Source: Sialis fuliginosa
Lineage: Eukaryota > Arthropoda > Insecta > Megaloptera > Sialidae
Assembly: GCA_961205875.1 (NCBI GenBank)
Contig: OY540812.1
Location: forward strand, 20,460,001 to 20,524,000
Direction of reading: 5' to 3'
Length of the DNA: 64,000 nucleotides
Shown here: positions 1-11,817 of the stretch, piece by piece
Layout: every line of letters begins with the position of its first letter
How positions within the stretch are numbered: the first letter of the stretch is position 1
Made by a program: the position numbers and the translations under genes
The notes under the pieces: generated by a model
What the model was told of the DNA's origin: nothing
What the model saw: only the letters and a program-made list of their open reading frames with translations
Databases searched by the model: none

Positions 1-906
1 ACTCTATACTATTCGATACATATCTAAATTGTCATATAATTGTAAACATTACGTTTATTTAATTTCTTTATTAAGAAAACAAGTATAACTAATGAAAAAT
101 ATGAAAAATACCTGAGAAATGGCTGGTGCAAGATTTTCTTAAAAAAACAAACAACAAAATGTACTATTGCGTATATATATAGGTTAGGTTATTTATTTTT
201 TTATAAAATTAAAAGCCTAATTAGTATAACGCTTAGTTCTTGATAACTTATATAATTCTTTAAATTAACACAAGAATATTATTCATGCATAATATCATAC
301 ATAAATAGATACTATTTTCAATAAATAAGTGACTTTTTTAATTAAACACGTTTTTCAAACTAAAAGCTCACCCTATCAGAATAGTTCAGTTTTTGACCAC
401 GCCGTGGTGTACGATCTAAGACCCATATCAACAATAAAATAATATTGTTTATAATTTAAAACCCAATCAATGTTTAGACACTAATTATAATAGTCTTACC
501 AGAATCTTAAGATCAACAAAAGCGTACTCAACAATATATTAAATCTTCATTGCAAATAAAATACCATACACTTATAAATAAACATACGTAAGCTATAGAT
601 ATATCGTCTCCGTGCCTCATTTATCTTTGTTTATTTTAAAAGGTATATGTCTGGATGTATATAAAAACTAGATGGCGTGTTAATGACAGGTGTAGACACA
701 ATGCACGCAAAATCATAAATATCGAGTTACCGGCTCTTCTGCTTCTTCTTTACATTAAACAACTTCTGTAATTATAGCGGTCTATGAAACCTAAATGGGG
801 TTTATTGCAAGAGTAAATTATAATAATTTTATAAGAGCACATTATCTTATTGTGTTTGAAGAAAATATAAAAATAATGAATCGTACTCTGTTAATTATAA
901 AATATA
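1..906. other. AT-rich intergenic DNA, no feature
   Basis: No open frame of gene size, splice-consistent exon or strong repeat structure is visible. It is plain AT-rich DNA. Confidence 0.5.
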
Positions 907-908
907 TA

Positions 909-1333
909 CTGGGTGTTCTAAGAAAACCTCAGGAATTTTAATTCTGAATATTAACTTTCTTATATAGAAAAACTTTTCAGACAAAAGTTACTAACTGACA
1001 GTGTTAAGGGGGTAATATCATGAAATTTTTTATTTGTGAGTTTTCTTAATGGTATTTTTTTTTTTTTTAAATGGGAAGTTATACTTTTGTTTTAAGAATA
1101 TAATTCTACGTGAAAAATTATGAAACTTTTTTTATTTTTTAGAAAATACATTATATCCAAAGCGAGTTTTGTCATTTAAAATAAATTCATTTAGAGAAAA
1201 ATTACAACAGAAGTAAAGAAAATATAATGATATTTCCCGCTCCAAACTGAGTAACTTTTGTTTGAAATGTTTATTTCTGTAAATAGCTTACTTTTCGAAA
1301 TAAATATTCGTAAGTTTTTTTTTGAACACCCGG
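909..1333. mobile_element. TA-flanked MITE, CYGGGTGTTC family, copy 1
   Basis: The left end reads CTGGGTGTTC and the right end GAACACCCGG, an inverted pair, each flanked by TA. The element is about 425 bp with no coding capacity. TA flanks and short inverted ends fit a non-autonomous Tc1/mariner-type element. Two one-ended relatives occur at 30,156 and 54,922; all share a body segment resembling CAGACAAAAGTT just inside the left end. Confidence 0.65.
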
Positions 1334-1335
1334 TA

Positions 1336-2380
1336 TATTGGGTATATGTATAATGCATACATACATATATAAAATTTTAATAAGGTTGATTGAAAAGATA
1401 AAAATATATTGAAGAAACGTTTCTTCAATTAAAAAATTGGTACGAAGATTGATATAGGAGTAATACTTAATTCTTTTTACTATTATTAGATAGCAACATT
1501 CTATTTTACGTTACATTAAGATCGAATTATAAAGCAATCTTAACTTATATACGAAAATGCATAATTATTATTAATATTTGGCCTTGAATTGGTTTTTAAA
1601 TTATATTAATTGGTGGCGAGTTTAAGAACTAATATTTAAATATTTTATTTTTAGTAATTATAGATATAATCATTTTAATCAAGTTGTGTTAAAATGAAAT
1701 AACTGAAATATATTATATGCATAACATACATATTCACACACATATTATATGGAATAATTAAACGTACCTACCTACATATATGCTATTATTCAAATCAATA
1801 ACGAATCTCGAGGTAAAAAAAACTTCCACAATTGACAATGATATGCCTGTGAGATACGCATTACAATTTACACTTTTTTTTCAAGAATGTAATTATTTAT
1901 GTTATTGCTGATTATTTTAGTTAAAATTTACTTTATTTAAAAAATATTCTCAAACAATTGTTATAAACATGTTATAATATAATTTTACTCCAGGAATGGA
2001 AAATGTTCCATGAACATGGCATAAAAACAGACAATTAACTAAACGTGATTATTTTTTCTTTATAAAACCCACCTATAATTTATAATAACAGTAACATATA
2101 GAGAAGAAATACTCTACTAAAATTGGCACATCTACAACAATAGATGTCTAAATAAATTTTCAGAATATAATTATGTTTTAATTCAGTTTTGTATACAAAA
2201 TAAAAAGATCAGCTAGAAAATTAAATCCTTGATAAAATTTGTCATTCATCAGGTATGCATAGTCACTTACATACAAAATAACATTAAATTGCTCTCCCCC
2301 AAGTCCATCAACACAATCAAAACAAATTTTCTTCGAGGATGATGAAAAATGCTATCATCACCTCATACCGGAAATCAATT
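1336..2380. other. AT-rich intergenic DNA, no feature
   Basis: Only scattered AT-rich simple sequence is seen. There is no gene-like open frame and no clear inverted repeat. Confidence 0.45.
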
Positions 2381-2600
2381 CCGGGACACGTCCGTACAAT
2401 TTTTCTCGGACACGGGCTACAGAGAGCGCCATGGCGACGACAGTGCACAATGCGGGGGTCGTGTACAACAGAGCGCCTGAGAAATGCGTGACACGGGGGG
2501 TGGGGCAGGGGTAGTGTTGTTCAACAGCGGTAGCGGGTGAGAGAATTTAGTGCACGCAGAACCGGAATTAAATGGTAGTGGAAAAGTTTGGTCATTTGCG
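2381..2600. other. GC/CpG-rich patch in intergenic DNA
   Basis: About 200 bp stands out from the AT-rich surroundings, with many CG dinucleotides and G-runs. The open frame of 69 codons on the minus strand here looks like a by-product of base composition, since it starts and stops inside the patch and has no recognisable domain. The patch could be regulatory or an untranslated first exon, but nothing in the sequence decides this. Confidence 0.3.
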
Positions 2601-2821
2601 AAATTCGAAGAAAATAAAATCAACACTTAATAAAAGTAAAGGTACACAGGAAAAAATGTCTTGGGCCAAGACAACCCTTATTTTATATATAACTAATATA
2701 ACTAAAACAATATTTACTTAATATAAAAATATAATTAAAACTGTTTATTTTTTAGAGGTTTGGTCATTGGTTTATTTAAAAAAATATAAACATATTTCTT
2801 TAAAATATTATATTTCAGACG

Positions 2822-2847
2822 TTTCGACCATTGTTAGTCTTCATCAG
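2822..2847 (-). ncRNA. Hammerhead-ribozyme-like core, left arm
   Basis: On the minus strand CTGATGA (2847-2841) is followed by a stem of about five base pairs closed by a four-base ACAA loop, then GAAA (2825-2822). This is the order of conserved hammerhead core elements (CUGAUGA, stem II, GAAA). Such motifs are known from Penelope-like retroelements and related repeats. Stems I and III and a cleavage triplet are not demonstrable by eye, so this is a motif call only. Confidence 0.35.
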
Positions 2848-3037
2848 TATTTGTCATGAACATAGGTGTTAGATTTTCTTTTTTACAGGTTAAAAGAAAT
2901 GTTTTTCTTGTCTTTGCTTTGGCTAGTTTTTCTTTTGTCTTGATTAATTCTTTAAACATGTCTATATTTCATTTTGTCCATTCAGATTTTCTTTTATCTC
3001 TTGCCATCTTATTTATCCTCTGAAGACATGACAAACA

Positions 3038-3063
3038 CTGATGAAGACTAACAATGGTCGAAA
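3038..3063 (+). ncRNA. Hammerhead-ribozyme-like core, right arm
   Basis: CTGATGA (3038-3044) is followed by a GAC...GTC stem II and GAAA (3060-3063) on the plus strand. It is the inverted partner of the core at 2822-2847. Both copies keep every core base, which suggests either recent origin or constraint. Confidence 0.35.
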
Positions 3064-3741
3064 CGTCTGAAATATAGTATTTTACAGAAATATGTTTATA
3101 TTTCTTTAAATAAACCAATGACCAAACCTCTAAAAAATAAACACTTTTAATTTAAAATATGGTCATTTATATAAACTCGAAATATAAAAATATATTCTTA
3201 ATCCAACTAAATTATTATTTTCGTCAAACAATACGAGTAATATAGTTGGATTAAGAGTACCTGTATTCTTTATTATGAAAATATACAGAATGTCCAAGAT
3301 AAGCTTGAAATGCATGGGGATTTCCTAAACTGAATACCCACTGTCGATATTAGTATTCAACCTTCTCGTAGTGCATATCTGGTAATATTACTGTCGACGA
3401 TATTCAATTTTATCATCTCGAAAAATAAGTGTGTCGCGAGGTAAAGTTGTTGTGATTTTTCGAAAACTGAATTTTCTGTGCCAGGTTGCATTATTAGGAA
3501 AAAATATTTAAAGAGAAACTTATTCTTATTTTTCATGTACAATAATCTGTATTAAAAATATGGAGTTAACTAAAAAATAGTTGACACATAGAAAAATTAA
3601 CTACTATACATCGATGCCCCTCTCCCTAAAATATTTTTCGATAGAACCTCACCATAAAAAGTTAAAAGAGGTAGATACTTAAAATGGGTCACTCTGTATA
3701 TAAAACAAAGATTGTCTTGGCCCAAGTCAATTTTTACTGTA

Positions 3742-4580
3742 TTATCTGCACACATTTGTTACTTCATTACATACTCCATTATAAATATTAACAATCATGA
3801 AAAAATATAACTTGATATTTAGCAGAATTACACATCAAGTATGACTAGTACTACTACAGTGAAATTTCAAAATTGAAATTCTTCTATACAGTAGATATAC
3901 ACCACCTAAGTGTCACTAAACCAGGAACATATTTATTGTAAGTTTGTACTTTGTCTTTAGGACTTATATAATGATCAAAGCATTGTTACTGAAACACGTA
4001 TAAATCTAAACTCTTATATTTTTTATGGTTAGAGGATTTGTATTTGATAAGCTATGCATAACCATATAGTTTTTGACTATATGTAGTTTGTAAAATATGT
4101 ATATTCATTGTTTTAATATCGATAACAAACTATTTTCTAGATTTTAATTAAGTTCTGTATGGTAACATATAAAAAAATCACGGAATGTTCATAACAGTTC
4201 ATTTTTCACTGTTATCGTATGGCCCAATGTATAGATACATTTTATTTTCGCAGCCTGTCGTTACATAAAACTCAATGTCTTTATAATTCACATTCATCTA
4301 TTATAAGAAATATTTATATTAACAACATGAATATACATTTTTTGAAAAGTTATTATAAATTATACCAAAAAATACAAAGGATGTGCATTTTTGCCTTACT
4401 AACCTAGTTATTAACATAACTACTGTATTACTTATTAACATTGAAAAACTGTAATTTTTTTTAGTTAGTCAATTTGACATCTAATATTTAAGTTTTAAAT
4501 AAAAATCTGTTTATATCTGTAATCTGTATCAAAGATGATACGTAGAAACATCGAGACTCATCAAATAAACATAAATACCA
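3742..4580. other. AT-rich intergenic DNA, no feature
   Basis: I see no gene-like open frame or repeat beyond AT-rich simple sequence. Confidence 0.4.
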
Positions 4581-4594
4581 AAAAACCTTAGACT

Positions 4595-4830
4595 AAATGC
4601 TTGAGCCGGATCTGCTAACGGGCCGTGAAACGGCGCTACGAGGGAGGGGTATGTGTTAACGCAGCGACGTCTACACATACACACACAATATTGTCGCGGT
4701 ATCCATGACAACGGTACAACGCAGCGGGGGGCGTGGCAATCGATAACAAACACCACCTCCCTTGTTGTGGGGAGGGGGTACTTCTCTCGCGGAAAGCGTT
4801 TTCCCTAACATTCGTCGTAAAACGTATGTT
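4595..4830. other. GC/CpG-rich patch
   Basis: A conspicuous GC-rich stretch with many CG dinucleotides and G-runs lies in AT-rich DNA. Overlapping open frames on both strands (75 and 91 codons) are explained by low stop density in GC-rich sequence and show no domain. It may be a regulatory element or an untranslated exon; this is undecided. Confidence 0.3.
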
Positions 4831-6510
4831 CTATGTTTTCTCTCAACACTACGCGGTCCTATTCTTCCCTCTGTTGGGTTTAAACCCTCATCGGGGTGTT
4901 GTCATTCTCTTTGTTTACATGGAACCTAAAGTACCTATTGAAAATTGGGTACTTTATATCAAAACAATACTCAAAAATAACTATATCGAGATTTTTAAGT
5001 GGGATTAGTTTTAATCTATCTAAAAACATCCTTCTTAATTTTATTATTAAATACATTTTCAGTAAAGCAATATACCCTTATGAAAAAATGGCCTTCCTTA
5101 ACGAAGCCTTGATTTAACGAATGTTTAATTTTAATACTATATATACAAATATTTTTGGGTCTAATAATTACCTATATCTTTTAATTAGCTATAGTGTCAA
5201 GTTTTTTTTTTCTTCAAAAGTAAAAAAAGTTTCACACATTTTTTTCAGCGATTTTCATATTTATAAAATTGCATACGAGTGTCATAATTAAAGGTGTTTA
5301 TATTTGTAATTAAAAAAACAATGATTTTTCTAAATTATATATCTACTTAACAAAAATAAATCGTGAATAAAAAAAGCGCATTATTTTTAATTTTAAATGT
5401 CTACTTTCCAATTTTTTTGTAAATTGAATTCATTCTTCATATATTTATACGACTTAGCAAACTTTATCAAATTGTATGGGGTTAAAAAAATTGTAGACAA
5501 AATTAAATTGAATTAAGATTTCTTAACACGAGTTATTTGACAATTTTTGAATAAAGAACAAATATCTTGTGTAGAAAAATTGGAAATCCAGTCTTAACAT
5601 TCAAAAAAATTAAACTGAAACACTGCTTTGGAATGGCACTAACAAATTTTGCAAAAATAAAAATATTTTTTAACATACTTCTTTACGAAGATTACAAAGA
5701 TTTTTGCTTCCACTTTTTGTTTACTTTATAAACCCATAATTTTGTAAAAAATAAATAAATTTTCAATCCATAGAAAACGCATTATTTTAAATATATTGCT
5801 ATTTTTTCTCTATAAATATGAATCCCTTGTTTTTTTTATATAACTACCTATATAACTATCTAAAAAATAATTATATTATATTCCTAAAAATACAAAAAAA
5901 AGAGATACAAGGAAAATCTGCTTTTAATACGAAAATTTACAAACATTTCTAGAGAAAGTAGTTTCATTTACTATTAATAAAATATTTAAATTAACGTCGA
6001 CACCTCAGGTTAACTATATTATTTTACTTGAGAAACTTCGTTTATATTACTGGGTATTAATATAATAAATCAATTCAAAATAAATTAAAAAATAAACAAC
6101 ACATCTTCGCGTGAACTCTCTATATAATATCCCATACATCATCGCTATCTCAATTTTATTTTATCCAATATTTCCCCCAAGCACTCATCTTAAAACGTAT
6201 GTTCTGTATTTTCTATTTACTGCTTTCACCCTCCATATATTTTATTAACCTATCTCGCTCTTTATTACAATAGACGTATTGATTCGTTCTCTTTCCCTCA
6301 ATGTTTTTATTGTGCAATGTTTTAGTATATACTTATATTGTTGTACTCGGTTATGTTTTTGTTTTAGAAAAGGTGCTTTTGTTTCAGTTATTATATCAAT
6401 ATGTGTCTATTCATGTCAAATGTTTAATTACAGATTTTGAAATGAACTGTACGTAAAAGTAGAAGTTTGGGTTTCCGGTTGTAAGCCGAATCATTGGAGG
6501 TTGAAACAAT
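4831..6510. other. AT-rich intergenic DNA, no feature
   Basis: Long AT-rich stretch with poly-A and poly-T runs. No gene-like exon or transposon ends recognised. Confidence 0.4.
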
Positions 6511-7072
6511 GAGTACGTTTACACAGCGCCATTATTCCGGTTTAACTATAACCGATGTAATAAAACCGGGTGTAAAAGTTCGTGTAGACGTGTAGATGGC
6601 GCTTTATAACCGACATAACTAATCGGGTTTACTTATGCCATTCCTCTTACTCTATAGGAATAGCATAAGCAAACCGGACTAGATCAGGAATAAAAATGCG
6701 TGTAAACTGCATGGACATAGTTAAATCTATTTAGCCAACCTCAAAAAATATAAGTATCTACGAAGTATAGGGATTTCATCGTAATGCAAATCGCATTAAC
6801 ATTTGAAAAGGTGTTGTCATTTTAAATATGGTTAAAACACCTGAGACGATGAAATGAAAAATAAAAGAAACGATATTCGTGGGACATAAAAGAGACGAAA
6901 TATTTTTGAGATTTCTTGTTGGTACGCCATCGAATTTATAGCGTATTTGAAATCGGAATTATAATTCCAGCTGATGTCACTTATTCTCGTATGTGTAAAT
7001 AGTACCACTTAAAACGGTTTTATTACATCGGTTATAGTTAAACCGGAATAACAGCGCTGTGTAAACGTACTC
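6511..7072. mobile_element. MITE with GAGTACGTTTACACAGCGC ends
   Basis: About 55-60 bp at the left end (from GAGTACGTTTACACAGCGC) reappears inverted at the right end (GCGCTGTGTAAACGTACTC, ending 7072). Arms are nearly identical, and both contain ACCGATGTAATAAAACCG. The interior holds a second hairpin around 6627-6679. AAT adjoins both ends, a possible 3-bp target duplication. There is no coding sequence. The family is not assigned. Confidence 0.7.
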
Positions 7073-9402
7073 AATAAGAAGCGATCAGCGATGAATTAAG
7101 TATTTACATATTTGACTTTTGGAATATTCATATATAAAAATAGATTATAATTGATATATTTCGTATATAATTAATACGTTAAGGAGAGGAGGTATTTTGT
7201 ATATATAATCAAAGATTTAGAGCAATCCAATGTTTTTATTTCTCCACTTTGGCATCAACAGTCACTGCTCCGATTAAATTTTTTTAATGTTTGTACAGAA
7301 AATAAAAATAAAAAAATTTTCGATAGTCAAAATTTTTTTCTTCAATTCAGGATTATAAAAGACGAAAAAACTTTTAACTGAACTTATTGATTTTGACCTT
7401 TTCTACATTTTTTTCTACAAATTTGTTATTAGAGCGAGACAGAGATATGATTTTTTTTCAAAAGGAGGTTTCAAGCTAAATTTTTACATACAATATATAT
7501 TTAAAAATATATTTTGCAATACATTTAAAGATTTAATTATGGGTGAAATGCTTCATATAGTAAGTATAATCAAATTGGGACAGAGGAGCAATCAAATTTT
7601 TCATTACTATTGCTGCGTTCTCTGATCTAAAGCTCTGGATATAATAGAATATTTATTAATGTATTTATAATGGGGATTCGATATACTTATTCGTCGTATT
7701 ACATATTTTATAGACAAAGGCATTCGTAGATAATATTTCAAAGTAAAGAAAAATATTATTGAAAAAAAAAATTTTAATGTTATCCTTATTTATCAAATCT
7801 ATCTCGTTTTGTGAAAACTAAAGCCAGTCAGGTGTAGAGCAATTTTTTGATGATTTCAACATTTGTAAATGCCGAATACATTTTAGATCATTTTTTAATA
7901 CTAAATCGTACACATGTCGATGGAATTTTGGTTAGTCCTAAAATACCCATTGTTACATCAAATCATACCCTGAATACAGTTCTTAAGATACTAAACGATT
8001 AGTGCTGTATATAATACTGCTGAAAATTTTAGATTTTGTAAACTATAACTTATTGGTACTGAAAGATTTTTAAAGAGCAGATACAAAACTGTTTTTCTTT
8101 TCGAGATGAATTTAGATTAAAATAAAAAAAATAAACAAACTGTACATTTTTGAAAACATGAAACTTCATACAGTAGACGTTTCATACTGTGAGTCCGTGA
8201 GTATATTTTGAAAATATATATTTTTTTAATTATTTGATCTCTTTTTTAATATCTGAACTAATAATGCATAAATACAATAATGTTTTAAAACGAATTTTGA
8301 CATTAAAAAATACAGTATAAAAAATAAATATCATTTTTAGAAGCACTTTCACATGGTCAGTATTGCCAACTCTATCGGAACACATTCATTGTAGCTTTAT
8401 TTTCTTATATTTATTATTATATTATTTTTATTTTATTTTTCTCTCGTGAGCAAAAATTACTCACGCGCCCGCAAAGAATCAACAATTTAAGAAAAAGTTA
8501 TTTGTTTAACAAAAGCTTACCTAACCCAAACAATAGATATACCTATCCATAGAAAAATATTATTAAAAAAAAACCATCGGGGTTCTCCAGAGACTAAGCT
8601 CAAATTTAAATTATTTATTTACTTAGTTTAGAAGAAAGATATACGAGCAGGAATAAAAATTAGTACCATAGCATCATTCAACAAGGCAACTATAAGAATA
8701 ACTTGTACAAAGAGTATCCCGCAGTTTCTGTTGGTTTCATTCATAAATTTTCCCGCTGCACGCCAGCGCCTCTCCGCGGGGGCGACCTGCATTAATGTGT
8801 ACGTTATAATATTTGCTTAATAAGGTTAGCGTTTAGCGTTCTCCTGGAATTTTATTTATTACGTTCCATGTAGTGTTCAATTATTTTATAACTATCATTG
8901 TATTCTCGCGTTTACCGTGTTTGTTGTTTTGTTTATCTATTTGTAGCTGGAACGTTGTGATCGGGTTACTTATGTATACTGTATTGTTCGGAAAGTTCAG
9001 TGCTTGGCGGTTGTATCAACATTAAATCAATAGTAGACTTTTGACAGTTAAAATACAATAGGTATTTTTCTTATGATTTTTGTTAGCAAAGGTGAAAGTA
9101 CGCATCACGGATATAAACGTATTATACCGGTAAGAAAATGAGATTTAGTACTGGGTACCGACAAGATTTGGTTATTTTGAAATTCTACGCCAAATAAATA
9201 CAATTATCAACATTAACAGCTGTATAATAATGTATATAATAGTAATTTAATAATAATAGAACTAAGCGCCACACCTTTAAAAAATTAAGTTTTTTGAAAT
9301 AAATTCTAGGATATGAATGGGAAATATATGACCTTTATACCGCAAGTGATAAGTATAAGTACTTAACTACTTACTCAGTGCGACCTTCTGTAGAACTGCA
9401 CA
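7073..9402. other. AT-rich intergenic DNA with small GC patch
   Basis: Mostly AT-rich without gene-like frames. A short GC-rich patch lies near 8,750-8,800. No transposon with clear ends was recognised. Confidence 0.35.
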
Positions 9403-9886
9403 CGTGAGTCTAACACTGAGTTTTCGGGGCTGTGAGCGATGTCTTTTTGGAGCAATTTTGAAAATAAGGGTGCAATTAGTTTTTTGTTTATCTCCTTAAC
9501 TGTGAGTCTGACAAAAATTTTGTAAAGGGAATTTTTGTAGCTATATCTATTCTCTCTGTTATTAGTAACTTCTTGGCGTTTCATTTATAATAAAAAAGTT
9601 ATGAGCAAAAAACGATGAAAAAATAGGGGATAAGACTGAAAATACAATAGTTATCATGGCTCAAAGTATTTCATCTCCTATTTTTTATCGTTTTTTTGCT
9701 CATAACTTTTTCATTATAAATGAAATGCCAAGAAGTTACGAATAACAATTACAGAGAATTGGTAGGTATACCTACAAAAATACTTTTAACAAAATTTTTG
9801 TCAGACTCACAGTTACGGAGACAAACAAAAAACTAATTGCGCCTTTATTTTCAAAATTGCGCCAAAAACTCAGTGTTAGACTCACG
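9403..9886. repeat. Palindromic MITE, about 484 bp
   Basis: The left arm starts CGTGAGTCTAACACTGAG and runs to about 9,635. The right arm, about 9,675-9,886, is its inverted copy ending CTCAGTGTTAGACTCACG. The two arms match over more than 200 bp with a few small differences. The 69-codon minus-strand frame across the left arm is a by-product of the repeat. No target duplication is evident. Confidence 0.65.
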
Positions 9887-10818
9887 ACCGACCCCCATAC
9901 GAAACCCCCTAAAAAATCGCTGCCTACCCAAAATGTACGGTCAAAATGACGCTTTGTCTGTATTAAATATTAACGATGAGGATTGCATTTACCCCACTTC
10001 ACTTTAATGTAAGTAATATCATTAAAAATAATAAAAAAATATAATGTTTAAAATTAATATGTACCTATAAGTTTCAAATATATCTACATAATATTTTAAT
10101 AAAAAAACTAAATATAACATCCTGTGCAATTTTAACATATAGGTATATTAACCTTTTTCTAATACATTAGCCTTAACACCCAGACAACAAAAACGGACTC
10201 TAGTAATCGTCGAGTCCCGTAATTTCAGAAGACCGGCAATTCCCAAATTAATATTTAATGAAAACAAGAGTAATGAGTTACATCTAACACAATAGTTCAT
10301 TAATTTATCAAATCAGATCTCTGGAATCATTTATCACGTTTGACATTTAGAAGAATGTATTATAATAAATTAATATACCTGCATGGGTATAGTTGTAAAC
10401 TCTATTTAAATCACAACTACTATAATAGTAGATATTATATACGTATATGCATATATTGTGAAACATATTTTTTTTAATTTGCTTGCCTTATTGTTTGTCA
10501 TTGTTTGATGTATATTTTGAATGGAATGTTGAAGTGGGGGTTGATTATTGTTATGGGCAACGTCAGGTATATGTATTAGAAATAATATTAATGATTATAA
10601 TAATTAATGTTATGTAATTTTAATTTTTACTGGATAACTGTTGTGTTATTTTGTTGAAATTATTATTTAATTATAGTTTCAAATTTAAAAATCTAAGGAG
10701 CCAGATGTAAATAAATACCGTTTCTTTATACATATTATGCTATTGTGATTTGAGAAAACTTTTTCTTACAAATACATATAAAGTTTAATAATCATTTTAT
10801 CAAGTTCTATAAAATAAT
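9887..10818. other. AT-rich intergenic DNA, no feature
   Basis: No coding or repeat signal seen up to the retrotransposon insertion point. Confidence 0.4.
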
Positions 10819-10823
10819 GACAT

Positions 10824-11090
10824 TGTTAACGATAACATGTTTTAGTAGATTGCTTTGCATTAATTATTAAATTAAATAGAAGTCTATGAAAAACAATATA
10901 GTAATCAACAAAAATAAAATATATTAAGATCAATAAAATTATTGTGATTATAAAAAAGATCAATAAAACCATTATTAATTATTCTCATAACTCAACAACT
11001 GTTACAAATTATTTAAAGCAAAAGAAATACAGTCCACTAATAAAAGAATACAAATAATAACTGTGTTGGAATTCATTACCAGCCCCAACA
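10824..11090 (+). repeat. Left LTR of Bel/Pao element
   Basis: A 267-bp direct repeat of the sequence at 23288-23555, starting TG and ending CA. It is about 99% identical to its partner. Confidence 0.95.
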
Positions 11091-11092
11091 TA

Positions 11093-11109
11093 TGGTCATT
11101 TCGAACCGA
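11093..11109 (+). promoter_or_regulatory. Primer-binding site
   Basis: Two bases inside the left LTR the sequence reads TGGTCATTTCGAACC. Its reverse complement ends in ACCA after GGTTCGAAA, the form of a tRNA TΨC arm and 3' end. This is the expected place and form for priming of minus-strand DNA. The tRNA isotype cannot be named from this sequence alone. Confidence 0.7.
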
Positions 11110-11817
11110 ATTTGAAGAAAAAATTTATTGAAGAATTATATGGAATGGAATTGATGGAATAAATTAAATATCAACAAAGAACAGAAGAAAGAAAATTGGA
11201 AAAAGAAGATCTGCATATACGAAGTACCTGCACACAAAACTGGTGTGAGAAGAAATATCAAGATCCAATTTTGAACCAGATAAGAGTATTTAATTAATCT
11301 TTTCGTCAATTGACGTTTCATTAAAAAATATATTCATTTGTTTTTCTTAAATTTTTACTGTCAAATTTATATTGTAAGAGATAATTAATTTGGTTAATTC
11401 ATATACAAAATTCATTCATAACATATTGACTTTAATATAAACGCAATACAAATACAACACATTACAATATCTACCCATATTTACATTTGCACACTCAAAA
11501 TCATGCAATATATATTATCATAAATGATTGTATCTACGATATTAGTAATGTGGCATTCTTAAATATTCCAACTTCAATGCAAACGATTGCATTTGAGTTC
11601 AGGCAATTCAATTAAAAAATATAACTCAATTCATTCACCTTAATATAAAATTATATTTGAGGTTAACCAAGTCTAAGTACTTAAATTCATTCAATATAAA
11701 TATATATACGCTGGTTAATCATATTCATACTCTTCAGTGCAAATTAGGCATTAGAAGATACTCAAGCTAGGCATATATATTTATTATTCAAATCCATATT
11801 AAAATTAATTATTAGCA

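Larger units (their letters stand above)
2734..3151. repeat. Foldback (palindromic) element carrying hammerhead-like cores
   Basis: The left arm (from about 2734) reads inward as ATTAAAACTGTTTATTTTTT. The right arm ends with its inverted counterpart at 3151. The arms are roughly 120 bp and highly similar, separated by a spacer of about 170 bp. Each arm carries the block CTGATGA...GAAAC, on the minus strand at left and the plus strand at right. The shape is that of a MITE, or of two head-to-head copies of a short retroelement end. Confidence 0.6.
2645..3739. mobile_element. TA-flanked inverted-repeat element with TTGGGCCAAGACA ends
   Basis: The left end has CACAGGAAAAAATG followed by TCTTGGGCCAAGACA. 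The right end has the inverted counterpart TGTCTTGGCCCAAG, then TTTTTACTG. TA flanks both sides (2643-2644 and 3740-3741). The interior contains a separate foldback element (2734-3151) and a small hairpin around CTTAATCCAACT / AGTTGGATTAAG (about 3194-3259). No transposase is visible. A solo relic of the same end is at about 24,076-24,136. Confidence 0.5.

Noticed and set aside
4529-5117. Three frames of 73-91 codons
   Set aside because: Mutually overlapping frames in and beside a GC-rich patch, with no protein family features.
7210-7640. Possible inverted-end element (AGATTTAGAGC / GATCTAAAGCTC)
   Set aside because: The ends do not align as an inverted repeat in a consistent register and there is no target duplication.
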